DNA of 64,000 nt from Locusta migratoria (GCA_026315105.1 CM048745.1:756792006-756856005), one strand, 5' to 3'; numbered from the stretch's first letter, positions 20,989 through 31,148 are shown. A program made the numbers and translations. Notes: generated from the letters alone by a model not told the origin.

Positions 20989-23568
20989 ATGGCCACTAAC
21001 CCGAACCCAAACTTAATGGAAATTATTCAGTTACAGACGGCGCAAATCACACAACTCCTGCAGGCAGTGGCCCAGCTCACAGCGCAAGCAGCGAACCAAC
21101 AACAGCCGCCGCTTCAGCAGCCCACACCTGCCGCCGCAACGCTTCCTACGTTTCGCCAGTACTACGAACGTGAGGAAGAATGGAGCGACTACTTCGCACA
21201 GTTTCAAGAACTCGTCGCGGCTCATCAAATTACAGGTCAGAAAGTGAAGCATCTGCTATTATCTGTGGTGGGCACCAACACCTTCGTGTTACTGAAAAAC
21301 CTTTTCCCCGAGGTATCTCCTCGTGATGTAGACTTTGAACAAATAGTAGAGGCACTAAATGCTCATTATGAGAGAAAAGTTCTCGTAGCTGCGGCACGGT
21401 ACCGATTTTTCAGACTTAAAAAATTACCCGAGCAGTCACACCAGGAATGGATCACGGAATTGAAGGGCTTAACCCGCAAATGTAAATTTACTTGCTCTTG
21501 TGGACTTTCGTATAGTGATGTGATGTTAAGAGATGCGATTACGCAGAACATTCAGGACCCCAGAATTCGGGCAGCAATTCTGAAACAATCTGACCCTTCA
21601 TTAGACAGTGTACTGCAGCTTATTGAAGCGCATGATACTTTTGACTTAGCAGATGTAGAAATGCAAAGCCACAGTGTTAATTCAGTACGCCGCAACGGTC
21701 GCTTTTCTAGCCGTAGTTCTCAGTGTAGCACTAGTGATTCTTACAATAGTACAAGTCGTGCTGAACAGACAGTGAACAGTAGCCAGTGTAAAAGTGCGAC
21801 ACAAAGGTCGCCCCGTCGTGTTAGAAACAGTGATTTGAATAACGGGCGCCAACGCTCATTTCAGAAAAATGTACATAAATCTTGCCCCCAGTGTGTGTCT
21901 CGCCACAAGCGTGCTCATTGCCCTAGTCGCAACGCAACCTGTTATCAATGTGGCAAATCAGGACATGTACAGTCTGTGTGTATGCAAATTAAAAACTCAA
22001 AGAACGGTACCGTTAGAAACAGTGCTTCGCAGAGTGCGAGAACAGTTCATTCTGTAAATGTTATACGGGCTGTGGAATTGAACAGTGCTTTCCTTGGATC
22101 TCAATTGCAAGAAAGTAGTCCTGCGCCTATGGCAAAACTATATAGTGCACCACGTAGCAAGCGCCGACGAGCGCGTAAAACAGTGCAACGGAAAAGGGTT
22201 CGGGACAAGCAAAATGTCTATGAACAGTGCATTCCTGTAGTGAAAATAGTGCCTTCTGCAACTGCTCCTTGTAATAGTGCCCAGTACTGTGTAGCTAGTG
22301 ACAGTAGACATCAAGTAGCTACTCAAAAGTGTAGTGCAGTAGTTAGTACATCTGGAGTAGCTTCGCATGCTTGCGCGACCGCTGATCCGGCAGTAGTGCC
22401 ATCTAGTGACAGTGTTGTTAATCCGCTGCGTGCCGAGTCTGCGCCGCTTACTTCACTACGCGGCCCGCGCAAGCGCAGTAAACAAACCGTAGCAGACGTT
22501 GCCCACATTCGCGCACCTGTCGAGCGCCGCAAGCAAAAACTGTTTGTGATTCTCTTCATAGAAAATAAGACGGTGCAATTTCAGCTTGATACTGGTTCCG
22601 CTGTCACATTAATAAATAAAGATACTTATGAACTTCTGGGTTCGCCAAAATTGTCGCCGTCACAGCAAGTGTTAACAGCTTATACAGGTCAAAATATTCC
22701 CGTACTAGGAACGTGTAGCCTGCCCGTCTCTTTTCAAGGTGTAACAAAAACAGTTGCTTTTGTAGTTCTTCAGGCCAAATCGACACAGAACTTTTTTGGA
22801 CTAGATGCATTTGATTTGTTTGGCTTATCAATTCAAAGAGATGTGCTTCAAATTTCGTCAATAGTGCCTCAGGATAAAATCAATGCATTGTGTGACCAAT
22901 ATAGTGACTTGTTTTCGCCGGAACTAGGTTGTGCTAAAGACTTCGTGGCACATGTAACTTTAAAAGAATCTGCAGTTCCGAAATTTCGTAAAGCTAGACC
23001 AGTGCCTATCGCCTTGCGTGATACAGTTGCCGAAGAACTTAAACGTTGGCAAGATAGTGGGGTGATTTCTCCTGTTTCTGCGAGTCAGTGGGCCTCGCCT
23101 ATAGTAATTATACCCAAGCCGTCCAGAAAACTTCGTCTCTGTGCGGACTTCAAATCAACAGTCAACAGTCAAACAATTGTGAACACTTATCCCCTGCCGA
23201 GACCCGAGGAACTGATGGACAAATTAGGACAGTCTCGATTCTTTTCTAAGATTGATTTAGCAGAGGCATACTTACAAATTCCGCTTGATGACGAGTCAAA
23301 AAAATTTTTCGTCATTAATACTCACATAGGCCTTTTTCAATTTCAACGCCTACCCTTTGGCAGTTCTTCCGCCCCCGCTATTTTTCAGCGCTTTTTGGAA
23401 CAGCTGACAGTTTCGGTACCTTGTTGCTCGAACTATTTAGATGACATTGTGGTATCCGGACGTACAGTTGAAGAACATTTAGCAAACCTGGAGTGCCTTT
23501 TCAAAGTTTTGACTGCAGCAGGTCTACGTTGTAATAAAGCAAAGTGTTCGTATTTCAAACTGAAATAG
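20989..23568 (+). CDS. gag-pol: Gypsy Gag-protease-RT (ORF 1)
   Basis: This 859-codon frame starts at the first ATG after the leader (MATNPNPNLMEII). Residues 1-230 are Gag matrix/capsid-like (glutamine/proline-rich start, then a retrotransposon gag fold). A CCHC zinc knuckle CYQCGKSGHVQSVC lies at about 318-331 and binds genomic RNA. The aspartyl protease active site FQLDTGSAVTLIN lies at about 532-544. RT begins near 650 (PKFRKARPVP) and shows ADFKSTVNSQTI, FFSKIDLAEAYLQI and the catalytic YLDDIVV at about 816. The frame stops right after CSYFKLK, in the middle of RT, through a one-base shift relative to the next ORF. Confidence 0.93.
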   Translation: MATNPNPNLMEIIQLQTAQITQLLQAVAQLTAQAANQQQPPLQQPTPAAATLPTFRQYYEREEEWSDYFAQFQELVAAHQITGQKVKHLLLSVVGTNTFVLLKNLFPEVSPRDVDFEQIVEALNAHYERKVLVAAARYRFFRLKKLPEQSHQEWITELKGLTRKCKFTCSCGLSYSDVMLRDAITQNIQDPRIRAAILKQSDPSLDSVLQLIEAHDTFDLADVEMQSHSVNSVRRNGRFSSRSSQCSTSDSYNSTSRAEQTVNSSQCKSATQRSPRRVRNSDLNNGRQRSFQKNVHKSCPQCVSRHKRAHCPSRNATCYQCGKSGHVQSVCMQIKNSKNGTVRNSASQSARTVHSVNVIRAVELNSAFLGSQLQESSPAPMAKLYSAPRSKRRRARKTVQRKRVRDKQNVYEQCIPVVKIVPSATAPCNSAQYCVASDSRHQVATQKCSAVVSTSGVASHACATADPAVVPSSDSVVNPLRAESAPLTSLRGPRKRSKQTVADVAHIRAPVERRKQKLFVILFIENKTVQFQLDTGSAVTLINKDTYELLGSPKLSPSQQVLTAYTGQNIPVLGTCSLPVSFQGVTKTVAFVVLQAKSTQNFFGLDAFDLFGLSIQRDVLQISSIVPQDKINALCDQYSDLFSPELGCAKDFVAHVTLKESAVPKFRKARPVPIALRDTVAEELKRWQDSGVISPVSASQWASPIVIIPKPSRKLRLCADFKSTVNSQTIVNTYPLPRPEELMDKLGQSRFFSKIDLAEAYLQIPLDDESKKFFVINTHIGLFQFQRLPFGSSSAPAIFQRFLEQLTVSVPCCSNYLDDIVVSGRTVEEHLANLECLFKVLTAAGLRCNKAKCSYFKLK

Positions 23569-24563
23569 AGTACCTAGGCCATGTGATTAATGCCCAAGGA
23601 ATCCATCCCTTACAGTCACATCTTCGAGCAATCAAAGACTTGCCTCCTCCTAAGAATGTGCATGAATTGCAAGCAGTGATGGGAAAGCTTAACTATTATT
23701 TCAGATTTATTCCCAATGCCTCTCAGATTGCAGCTCCACTGCATCACTTACGTAGGAAGAATGTTCCTTTTGTATGGTCTAAAGATTGTCAGGTTGCCTT
23801 TGACAAACTAAAGTCTGCACTACTCAGAGATGCTTGTTTGATTCCCTTTGACCCACAGAAGCCTGTAGTGTTAGCAGTTGACACCTCGTCGTACGGTCTG
23901 GGTGCAGTTTTGTCACATCGCATTGGATGTCACGATCGTCCTATTGCCTTTGCGTCCAAGCTTCTGACGCCAACGCAACAGAATCACAGTCAGATAGAAA
24001 AGGAGGCCTTAGCAATCATTTACGGCGTCACAAAGTTTCATCATTATCTCTATGGCAGAAAATTCTATTTGTTGACAGACCACAAGCCTCTCACGTCATT
24101 GTTCTCACCCACAAAGCCAATTCCGCCACGAACGGCACAAAAGCTTCAGAGATGGTCCTTAATACTGTCAAATTATCAGTATGAGATTTTGTACCGACCT
24201 ACCACTAAACACGCCAACGCGGACACACTTTCTCGACTTCCGGGTGGCCAGAATGTGTCATTTGATTCTTCAGAAATGGCATGTTGTCAGATAGACTCCA
24301 GAGATGCTTCCGCTGTCGCAGACTTTCCTTTGAACTCTCGTCGGGTTGCACAGGATACAGCTGCGGATGCAGACCTAAGTGTGGTAGCACGTTTTGTTCG
24401 CTCAGGGTGGCCTGCCAGAGCCAAAGACATTGATCGGCCTCTGGTTCGACGTTATTTTGCACAACGTCATGCATTATTTTTAAGTCAGGGTGTACTGTTG
24501 TTGCATACTGACAACGACCAAGCAAGAGTGATTGTTCCTCGTTCCCTGCAACGAGAAGTGTGA
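23544..24563 (+). CDS. pol: Gypsy RT thumb and RNase H (ORF 2)
   Basis: This continues Pol in another frame, overlapping ORF 1 by 25 bases. It opens with EIEYLGHVINAQGI (RT thumb). RNase H follows: VLAVDTSSYGLGAVLSH (first catalytic aspartate), IEKEALAIIYGVTKFHHYL (glutamate), LLTDHKPLTSLF (aspartate) and NADTLSRLP. The linker to integrase then ends in an in-frame TGA at 24561-24563. The initiator-like ATG at 23544 is coincidental; the true join is the frameshift near 23560. RNase H removes template RNA during cDNA synthesis. Confidence 0.92.
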   Translation: MFVFQTEIEYLGHVINAQGIHPLQSHLRAIKDLPPPKNVHELQAVMGKLNYYFRFIPNASQIAAPLHHLRRKNVPFVWSKDCQVAFDKLKSALLRDACLIPFDPQKPVVLAVDTSSYGLGAVLSHRIGCHDRPIAFASKLLTPTQQNHSQIEKEALAIIYGVTKFHHYLYGRKFYLLTDHKPLTSLFSPTKPIPPRTAQKLQRWSLILSNYQYEILYRPTTKHANADTLSRLPGGQNVSFDSSEMACCQIDSRDASAVADFPLNSRRVAQDTAADADLSVVARFVRSGWPARAKDIDRPLVRRYFAQRHALFLSQGVLLLHTDNDQARVIVPRSLQREV

Positions 24564-25430
24564 CGCCTCCTGCATCAAGGACATTGGAGCATTGTTAGGA
24601 CAAAGCAATTGGCCAGACGTCATTGTACCTGGGTTGGTATGGACGCTCAGATAGAGAGCATGACGTCACAGTGTACTGTTTGTGCGGAGCATCAGGCGGC
24701 TCCTCCGCAACGTTTCTCAGACTGGCCACGCCCCAAGGGACCATGGCAACGTATACACATTGACTTTGCCGGACCTTTCTGGAATACGCGCTGGCTAATT
24801 GTTGTAGACGCTTTCAGCAAGTTTCCTTTCGTGATTGCCATGAACTCAACTACGGCGTCTAGTACAATCAGTGCCTTAACATCAGTGTTTTGCATCGAAG
24901 GTTTGCCTGAAACTATCGTCAGTGACAATGGACCTCAGTTTGTTAGTGCGGAATTTCAACAGTTTTGTCGTGTGAATGGCATTCAGCATATCACCACCGC
25001 ACCTTTTCACCCTCAGTCCAATGGTGAAGCAGAACGTTTCGTTCGAACATTCATGTCTCACATGGAAAAGATGAAAGGTCAGCACTCCAGGCAGCAAGCT
25101 CTTCAAATTTTCCTACGTATCGGTGCATGCCACGTGACGGCCCGTCTCCTGCCGAGCTGCTACACGGCCGCCGTCACCGCACTCTCCTTCACCTGCTGCA
25201 GCCTCCCACGCACCGAGTCGGTTCGTATGGCGCTACGCGTTTTCAGGTTGCTACGCCGGTGCTGTACATGGTGTTTGCTGGCAACAAGAAGACATGGTTG
25301 CCAGGCATCATTCAGCGCGTGCTCGGTCGCAATATGTATGTTGTACGTTCTTCCACAGGGTCGGAGCTGCGGTGTCAAGCAAACCAATTGCGCTTGCACA
25401 GGCCGCGCGATCCTGTCTCGGGTTTCTTGA
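24564..25430 (+). CDS. pol: Gypsy integrase, frameshifted near its C-terminus
   Basis: It is in the same frame as ORF 2 beyond the TGA. The HHCC zinc-binding segment is visible as GHWSIV...RRHCTW...SQCTVCAEHQ. The catalytic DDE core follows: RIHIDFAGPFW, IVSDNGPQFVSAEF and PQSNGEAERFV. After FLRIGACHV the frame is wrong. The natural C-terminus (DGPSPAELLHGRRHRT, then an SH3-like part) continues from about 25112 in a different frame, to 25645. Integrase joins cDNA to host DNA. The same frameshift is present in the fragment at 27190-27562. Confidence 0.9.
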   Translation, partial: RLLHQGHWSIVRTKQLARRHCTWVGMDAQIESMTSQCTVCAEHQAAPPQRFSDWPRPKGPWQRIHIDFAGPFWNTRWLIVVDAFSKFPFVIAMNSTTASSTISALTSVFCIEGLPETIVSDNGPQFVSAEFQQFCRVNGIQHITTAPFHPQSNGEAERFVRTFMSHMEKMKGQHSRQQALQIFLRIGACHVTARLLPSCYTAAVTALSFTCCSLPRTESVRMALRVFRLLRRCCTWCLLATRRHGCQASFSACSVAICMLYVLPQGRSCGVKQTNCACTGRAILSRVS

Positions 25431-25645
25431 TTCCAGACCCAGTTCACCGCCAGGGAGCACAGCCACATCGCTCGCCGCCGGGTCCAGCTTCCCCGGGCTA
25501 CGAGATCCCGATGGATGTAGACGCGCCTCCCACGCAGTCGGCCCCTCCGCCTCTGTCGCCGCCTCAGCTGACAGCGTCACTGAGAGGGACTCCGGGACCG
25601 TGCGGGCCCCCCCCAGCTTGGGCTACGCACCTCAGAAGAAGATGA
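25112..25645 (+). pseudogene. Integrase C-terminal region plus proline-rich tail
   Basis: The open frame 25127-25645 gives DGPSPAELLHGRRHRTLL, then GATRFQVATPVLYMVFAG, RNMYVVRSSTGSELRCQANQ and a proline-rich tail ending near 25645. The SPAELL block and the downstream beta-rich segment (binding-to-DNA domain) are typical of gypsy integrase C-termini. It is cut from the core by the frameshift at about 25105-25115. No envelope-like membrane protein follows; the remaining 200 bp to the polypurine tract is GC-rich and noncoding. Confidence 0.82.
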
Positions 25646-25852
25646 CCTGCTCCCTCTGGGCGGGGGTGTGCGCCCTTCCCCAGGTTTCGGCGGGTTTCCT
25701 GGAGGATCGCAAGTCGGATGCCGGGGCGCGGACGGCGTCTCGATCCCAGCCTCAGCTAGGACGCCCGTCCCACCAGTAACGCCCCCGCCCAGGCCCTCCT
25801 CCCAGTGCCGTCGCCGTGGCCCTCAGCCCTACGCCACGACGGCGCGGCGGTT

Positions 25853-25865
25853 TGGGGGGAAGGGG
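25853..25865 (+). other. Polypurine tract of the gypsy element
   Basis: A G-rich tract (ggggggaagggg) directly precedes the 3' LTR, where plus-strand synthesis is primed. Confidence 0.85.
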
Positions 25866-26335
25866 TGTGGTGTCGCACAAGTCCAAAGTGCGCACCACTT
25901 ACTTTCGCCGCGCGCCGCCATGCACGCACGGCGCGGCGTTCTTACGACGACAGCCACGAGCGCCCTCTGCTACAACGCCGCTCGTGGCCACCACTGAACG
26001 ACATCGTTCACTTGGGACTGAGTTAGGAACCAGTAAAGACTTCGGAATCCGATAGGCATCAGTGAAGACTTGGCTATCAGTTAGGCACTAGGCAGGACTC
26101 TAGCTCAACTATGTATCAACATTCTGCAGTACTATGTAAAAGTTAAGTATTGTATAAATTCTGTTCAATATATATCACGTTCTAATTTACTCTAGTGTTT
26201 CTAGTTTCTGGCTGCTCCTCTCCGTACCTGCACCAGCGTGCTATCTTTATTCCTGTGTCGGTCTCATTCCACCCGGCCACCGACACCTACGACGGAAACG
26301 AGACACAAAAGCGGCGACGAGGCTGGGACACAAAA
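25866..26335 (+). repeat. Gypsy 3' LTR (470 bp)
   Basis: Nearly identical to the 5' LTR, but with a single 25-bp terminal unit (26311-26335). The TSD gaata follows. Confidence 0.94.
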
Positions 26336-26340
26336 GAATA

Positions 26341-26967
26341 TACTTCTAAATTTTCTGCAAATAATATTTTTTACTCGGTGACTAACAGGTTTTAGACTTC
26401 TTAGGCCACAAAACTCAATACAAAATGAAACTGTGGGGCCTCATCTATAAATTTCGTAGACCTTAATATTCAAGGTGAGTCACTAACTATTTACACAAAG
26501 AATAACTCCGAAAGTATGATATGCGCTGAAAAGTTTCTGGGTCAAAAGTTGTATGGGATATCAGGGACCAGAATATGACGTTGGTTTGTTTCTTGCAGAG
26601 TGCGGTCGCTTCAGAGATAAGAGGGTAAACTTTTTTTTTTTACATATAGTTTGATACGTATTTTCTGATAGCGGCTATCAAGACGAATCCAATGACGTGT
26701 AACAATTAGGTCTTTGAAGGTCAAAGAATGTAAAAAACATGGCATGAACTTCTATCTACAGAAGGTATTCGACTTCGCACTTATCGAACCACACAAGCTG
26801 ACAATTCTCTCTTGCATCTCATACAAAATAGTACATTTTAGCCGAATACGGCGTATCTACCTAACGTGCTGTTGACATGTAAACACCATTCGACTGTTGC
26901 GCAAAACAACGCTAATAGTGACGGTGAGACTATAGTCCATTCGCGGAGGTGAGAGGTAAATTGAATC
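26341..26967. other. No gene recognised
   Basis: Unassigned sequence with a T-run at 26632-26641. The left flanking gaata and this stretch are pre-insertion DNA. Confidence 0.45.
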
Positions 26968-26980
26968 ACGTGCGAGGCCT

Positions 26981-27191
26981 ACGAGAAAGACAGGCCGCGG
27001 CACGCACGTCATATCACGTGATCAACTGAGGCCTGAGCCGGCGCAATCGCTAGCGGATTGGCTAGCCGCTATGAGACAGTGGGTTGTGCCCTAGCGGCCG
27101 GCCAACAGCCAATGTGCTAGCGATCGCGCCGGCATAGGCCGCATTTTATTACGTGATACGTCGTGTGCGACGCGGCCTGTCTTTTTCTCGT
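26981..27191. repeat. Foldback (hairpin) element, about 211 bp
   Basis: The left arm at 26981-27072 (starts acgagaaagacaggccg) and the right arm at 27091-27191 (ends cggcctgtctttttctcgt) are near-complementary over about 90 bp with a loop of about 20 bp. Shared words include GCCGGCGCAATCGCTAGC and its complement. It is GC-rich against an AT-rich background. It looks like a foldback MITE. Confidence 0.82.
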
Positions 27192-27562
27192 TTGTTAGTG
27201 CGGAATTTCAACAGTTTTGTCGTGTGAATGGCATTCAGCATATCACCGCCGCACCTTTTCACCCTCAGTCCAATGGTGAAGCAGAACGTTTCGTTCGAAC
27301 ATTCATGTCTCACATGGAAAAGATGAAAGGTCAGCACTCCAGGCAGCAAGCTCTTCAAATTTTCCTACGTATCGGTGCATGCCACGTGACGGCCCGTCTC
27401 CTGCCGAGCTGCTACACGGCCGCCGTCACCGCACTCTCCTTCACCTGCTGCAGCCTCCCACACACCGAGTTGGTTCGTATGGCGCTACGCGTTTTCAGGT
27501 TTCTACGCCGGTGCTGTACAGGGTGTTTGCTGGCAACAAGAAGACATGGTTGCCAGGCATCA
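27190..27562 (+). pseudogene. Integrase fragment of the same gypsy family (373 bp)
   Basis: It aligns without gaps to 24938-25310 of the gypsy element, with about five substitutions. It covers the end of the DDE core (TAPFHPQSNGEAERF; here TAAPFHPQ) and the frameshifted SPAELL region, and carries the same frameshift. It starts at the base where the right foldback arm ends and stops where a second foldback copy begins. There are no LTRs or TSD of its own, so it was captured or recombined into place, not inserted by integration. Confidence 0.9.
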
Positions 27563-27670
27563 CGTGCTAATGACGTCACATTGGCAGCTGCCGAGGCCAA
27601 CGAGAAAGACAGGCCGTGGCGCGCCTGTCAAATCACCTAAGCAACGTAAGCCTGAGCCGGCGCGATCGCT
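27563..27670. repeat. Second foldback copy, left arm
   Basis: From 27599 it repeats the left arm of the 26981 element (acgagaaagacaggccgtgg ... gagccggcgcgatcgct). It is preceded by cacgtgc and gccgaggcc words also found before the first copy (26968-26980). Confidence 0.8.
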
Positions 27671-29257
27671 TTCCGAAGTGAACACTACAGTAGTCAACCC
27701 AAGAACAGCTGCCAGCATGCGAAACTTAGAAGTAGATGTTCATGGAGTAGTAAAACAACTTAAGTCACTAAACAAAAATAAATCTTCCGGGCCTGATTGT
27801 ACACCAACTAGATTCCTCTCAGATTATGCTGATGCAATAGCTCCGTACTTAGCTATAATTTACAACCGATCACTCAGCGAAAGATCCGTACCCAAAGACT
27901 GGAAAGCTACCCAAGTTACTCCAATATTCAAGAAAGGCAATAGGAGTGATCCCCAAAATTACAAGCCTATCTCATTGACGTAGATTTGCAGTAGGATTTT
28001 GGAACATATACTTTGTTTGAATATTATGAACTACCTCGAAGAGAACGACCTATTAACCAGTAGACAACACGGATTCAGAAAGTATCACTCTTGCGAAACA
28101 CAGCTTGCCCTTTATTCACATGAAGTGTTAAGTGCCATCGACAAGGGATCTCAAATCGATTCCATATTTCTGGATTTCAGAAAGGCTTTTGACACTGTAC
28201 CCCACAAGCGGCTTCTTATGAAATTGCGTGCTTATGGAATATCTCCCCAATTGTGCGGTTGGATTCACGATTTCCTATCAGAAAGAACACAGTTCGTTGT
28301 AATTGACGGTAAGTCATCGAGTAAAACTGAAGTGATATCTGGCATTCCACAGGGAAGCGTTATAGGTCCCCTACTCTTCCTCGTGTTTATAAACGATTTA
28401 GGAGACAATCTGAATAGCTCCCTTAGATTGTTCGCGGATGATGCTGTCGTTTATCGGTTAGCGAAGTCAACAGAGGATCAAAAGCAACTGCAAAGCGATT
28501 TAGACAAAATTTCTGCATGGTGCGAAAATTGGCAATTGACACTAAATAAAGAAAAGTGTGAAGTAATACACATGGCCACTAAAAGAAATCCGCTGAACTT
28601 CAATTACGCGATAAGTCAAACCTTAAGGTCGTAGATTCTACCAAATACCTGGGAGTTACAATTACGAACAACTTTGACTTGAGAGAACACATAGAAAATA
28701 TTGTGGGGAAGGCGAACCAAAGGTTACGTTTCATCGGCAGAACGCTTAGAAGATGCACCAGCTCCACCAAAGAGACTGCCTACATCACACTTGTGCGTCC
28801 TCTCCTGGAGTACTGTTGCCCCTTGTGGGACCCTCACCAGGTGGGATTGACGGAAGACATTGAGAAGGTTCAGAGAAGGGCAGCTCGTTTTGTTCTATCA
28901 CGTTACGGGGGGGGGGGGGGGGAGAGCGGCACGAAAATGTTGCACGAATTGGGGTGGAAATCATTAAAAGAAAGACGTTATTGATTGCGGCGTGATCTGT
29001 TTGCTAAATTTCAATCACCGACTTTTAGTTCTGAATGTGAAAATATTTTGTTAGCACCCACCTACTTAGGGAGACATGACCATCCCAATAAAATAAGAGA
29101 AATCAGATCGAAAACGGAACGATTTAGGTGTTCTTTCTTCCCGCGCGCTATTATAGAATGGAACGGTAGAGAAAAGTTATGAAAGTGGTTAATAAACCCT
29201 CTGCCAGGCACTTGAATGTGATTTGCAAAGTATCTATATAGATGTAGATGTAGATTC
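27671..29257 (+). mobile_element. CR1-like LINE, 5'-truncated, inside the second foldback copy
   Basis: RT and C-terminal coding sequence is followed by a short tandem 3' end (tatctatatagatgtagatgtag), as in CR1/L2-group LINEs. Foldback arm sequence lies on both sides (to 27670 and from 29262), so the LINE replaced the foldback loop. It lacks the EN and ORF1 present in the related copy at 36.4-39.7 kb. A 16-G run at 28907-28922 lies inside the RT region. Confidence 0.85.
27690..29182 (+). pseudogene. CR1-like reverse transcriptase with stops and one frameshift
   Basis: The order of blocks is LKSLNKNKSSGPDCTPTRF, VPKDWKATQVTPIFKKGN, QHGFRKYHSCETQL, FLDFRKAFDTVPHKRLLMKL (first catalytic aspartate), GIPQGSVIGPLLFLVFINDL, LRLFADDAVVYRL (FADD), LTLNKEKCEVIHM, STKYLGVTIT, then the C-terminal LRRCTSSTKETAYI and VRPLLEYCCPLWDPH. 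There is a TAG at 27981-27983 and a frameshift near 28620. A TGA at 28982-28984 comes before the last exon-like stretch, LAPTYLGRHDHPNKIREI. The catalytic residues remain. Confidence 0.88.
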
Positions 29258-29300
29258 CTTATAGCGGCGGGCCATTCAGCTAGCGATCGCACCGGCTAAA
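29258..29300. repeat. Second foldback copy, right-arm remnant
   Basis: tagcggcgggccattcagc then tagcgatcgcaccggc matches the right arm of the first foldback (27091-27135). Confidence 0.75.
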
Positions 29301-30015
29301 AGCCGTCCTCACACGGGACGTGTTGTCCCAACGTGGCGCAGGCAAGACGTACTGTCTATTTAGCTACAGCACGCTCTGAAACGACCCGCTACTTGCCACG
29401 GAACGTGTTGTTCATCCTGATTTCCGACCGCAGCGCTCTCCAGCGACCGTTGCGGGCTGGCGCGTAGATCATTGTCTTTACAAAGATGAATGTGCGTAAA
29501 ATTACACGGTATCTGTTAGAGAACTCTGAAGAAAAAATAAATAAATAAATAACTGAATACTGTAGCTTTCTTATGCTTGCTCGTTGCACGCAATACTCTT
29601 CCAGAAATTGTGATTTTTTTCCTTCAATAAACACAAAGACGGCACATTAACTGAGAGCGTTTGATAATGATAACAAAACGTATGACAAAATAATAAAAAA
29701 TCTTAAAAAACGATTTAAAAAACTGTAAACGGTGAAATCCTTCATCTGCGCTAACTCCACTTGTCTTGCTCTCTTATATTACTATTTTTCACGATATGCA
29801 TATTCTGCATATCCAAATGTTTGGCATTTCCTTAAAAGATGATAAGTTCTGCCTGATACAGTCTACTTGTTCATACACGCGGGACAACGACTCAGTTCGA
29901 CAATGTTCGTTGTGATTATTTTTGCTTTCAGTATTGTAAGTAAACACTTTTACTCCATCTACTTCAATAACCACACTCTCTCTGCAATGTGAAACTGAAC
30001 TATTGCACGTAATGA
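29301..30015. other. No gene recognised
   Basis: A GC-richer start (29301-29470) leads into AT-rich DNA. No domain was recognised. Confidence 0.45.
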
Positions 30016-30323
30016 CGTGGGGTAAGGTAAAGCAGTCAACAACCCGAAGATTGGTTTGAACACCACAGTGCTTTACTAGGCATGGTCCTGTTTGGAGGTG
30101 GTATGCCGTTGCCTTCCTCCGACCTTCGAACTGACTTACCCAGCCAATTATAGGGGAACCTACAGTTTAACGTGGGTTCCGAACCACGGTGCTACTCGGT
30201 ATTTTTCATATGAGCATTACTGCCTGAGGTGAAAGAAGTGGAAAGTGACTGATAAAAGTCCTAGGACCTGGCGGGGATCGAACCCGGGAACTTTGCATTT
30301 GTAGACTGGCACTCTGCAACCGA
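30016..30323 (-). repeat. SINE type C, minus strand
   Basis: Complement of the family seen at 2088-2368: aaggtaaagcagtcaacaa at its 3' end, CTGTTTGGAGGTGGTATGCC in the body and box B complement ggggatcgaacccg (30273-30286). The head is followed by a short duplication of ctgcaaccgaggcg. Confidence 0.8.
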
Positions 30324-30345
30324 GGCGCACACTGCAACCGAGGCG

Positions 30346-30925
30346 GAGTATGGTCTTGATATTTATTGGTACTTGTGACCTTTCACAAAATACTCAACAA
30401 GTTCTCTCGTGGGCAGAGTTCGTACATGTTTGTAGTAAATAACGTCGAATACTGGTTAGTATAATTGTCTTAAATTAGCAAATAAATTACACAAACTGTA
30501 TTTATACCAAATAGTTAAAAAAGTATCTCCGAAAGTGTAGTGCAAACCTGTTATTTACATTTCTTTTCCTCCATAACGCTAACCACCACGCTAATCCGGC
30601 ATTTTAAAAAGAAATAACATCGAGTATCGGATATTACACTTAAATTAATAAGAAAAAACCACAAACATTAAGGAAACAAAAAAGGAGAAAATAATTTTTT
30701 TTTAGAAGTACAGTGTCGCGAACCCAAATTACTCTCGACTCCTGCTCCACAGCTCACCGCGCTACCAACTACGCTGTTTCTCCTCAGGAGAGAGTGCGCT
30801 GTTTTTATGATGTACTATGCACCTAAAACATGTAATATTTATTTATGACAAAGTATCATACAGACGCTCCTTTGATAGAATGGCATTGAACTGTAAGATA
30901 GGAACGATATTCTTTCACGGTATAC
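30346..30925. other. AT-rich, no gene recognised
   Basis: No coding signal or inverted ends were found. Confidence 0.5.
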
Positions 30926-30936
30926 AAATTATAACA

Positions 30937-31137
30937 AAAAATGTTCAAATGTTTGTATAGTCTATGGGACTTAACTAGGGGGTCATCAGTCCCTAAACTT
31001 ACAAACTACTTATGAACTACTTACGAACTAGGACAGCACAAATATCCATGCCCGAGGGGGGATTCGAACCCCCGACCGTAGTGGCCGTGAAGACGGTGAC
31101 TGGAGCGCCTTAGTCCCCTCGGCCACCGCGGCCGGCT
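30937..31137 (-). repeat. SINE type A with TSD
   Basis: Complete minus-strand copy with box B complement GGATTCGAACCCC. It is flanked by an 11-bp TSD, aaattataaca (30926-30936 and 31138-31148). Confidence 0.95.
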
Positions 31138-31148
31138 AAATTATAACA

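Larger units (their letters stand above)
20264..26335 (+). mobile_element. Gypsy/Ty3-type LTR retrotransposon, young but defective
   Basis: Direct LTRs (20264-20758, 25866-26335) are flanked by a 5-bp TSD, gaata (20259-20263, 26336-26340). Between them, in Ty3/gypsy order, lie a primer-binding site, gag, protease, RT, RNase H, integrase and a polypurine tract. By eye the LTRs differ by four substitutions plus one 25-bp unit over 470 bp, so insertion was recent. There is no env-like ORF after integrase. Three lesions (frameshift in RT, stop before integrase, frameshift in integrase) mean this copy cannot make a full Pol. Confidence 0.95.

Noticed and set aside
23544..23568. Programmed frameshift between gypsy ORF 1 and ORF 2
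   Set aside because: The overlap lies inside the RT domain, not at a gag-pol border, so a one-base lesion is more likely. A family alignment would decide.
25440..25860. Envelope-like ORF after integrase
   Set aside because: The frames are proline/serine-rich with no signal peptide or membrane segment.
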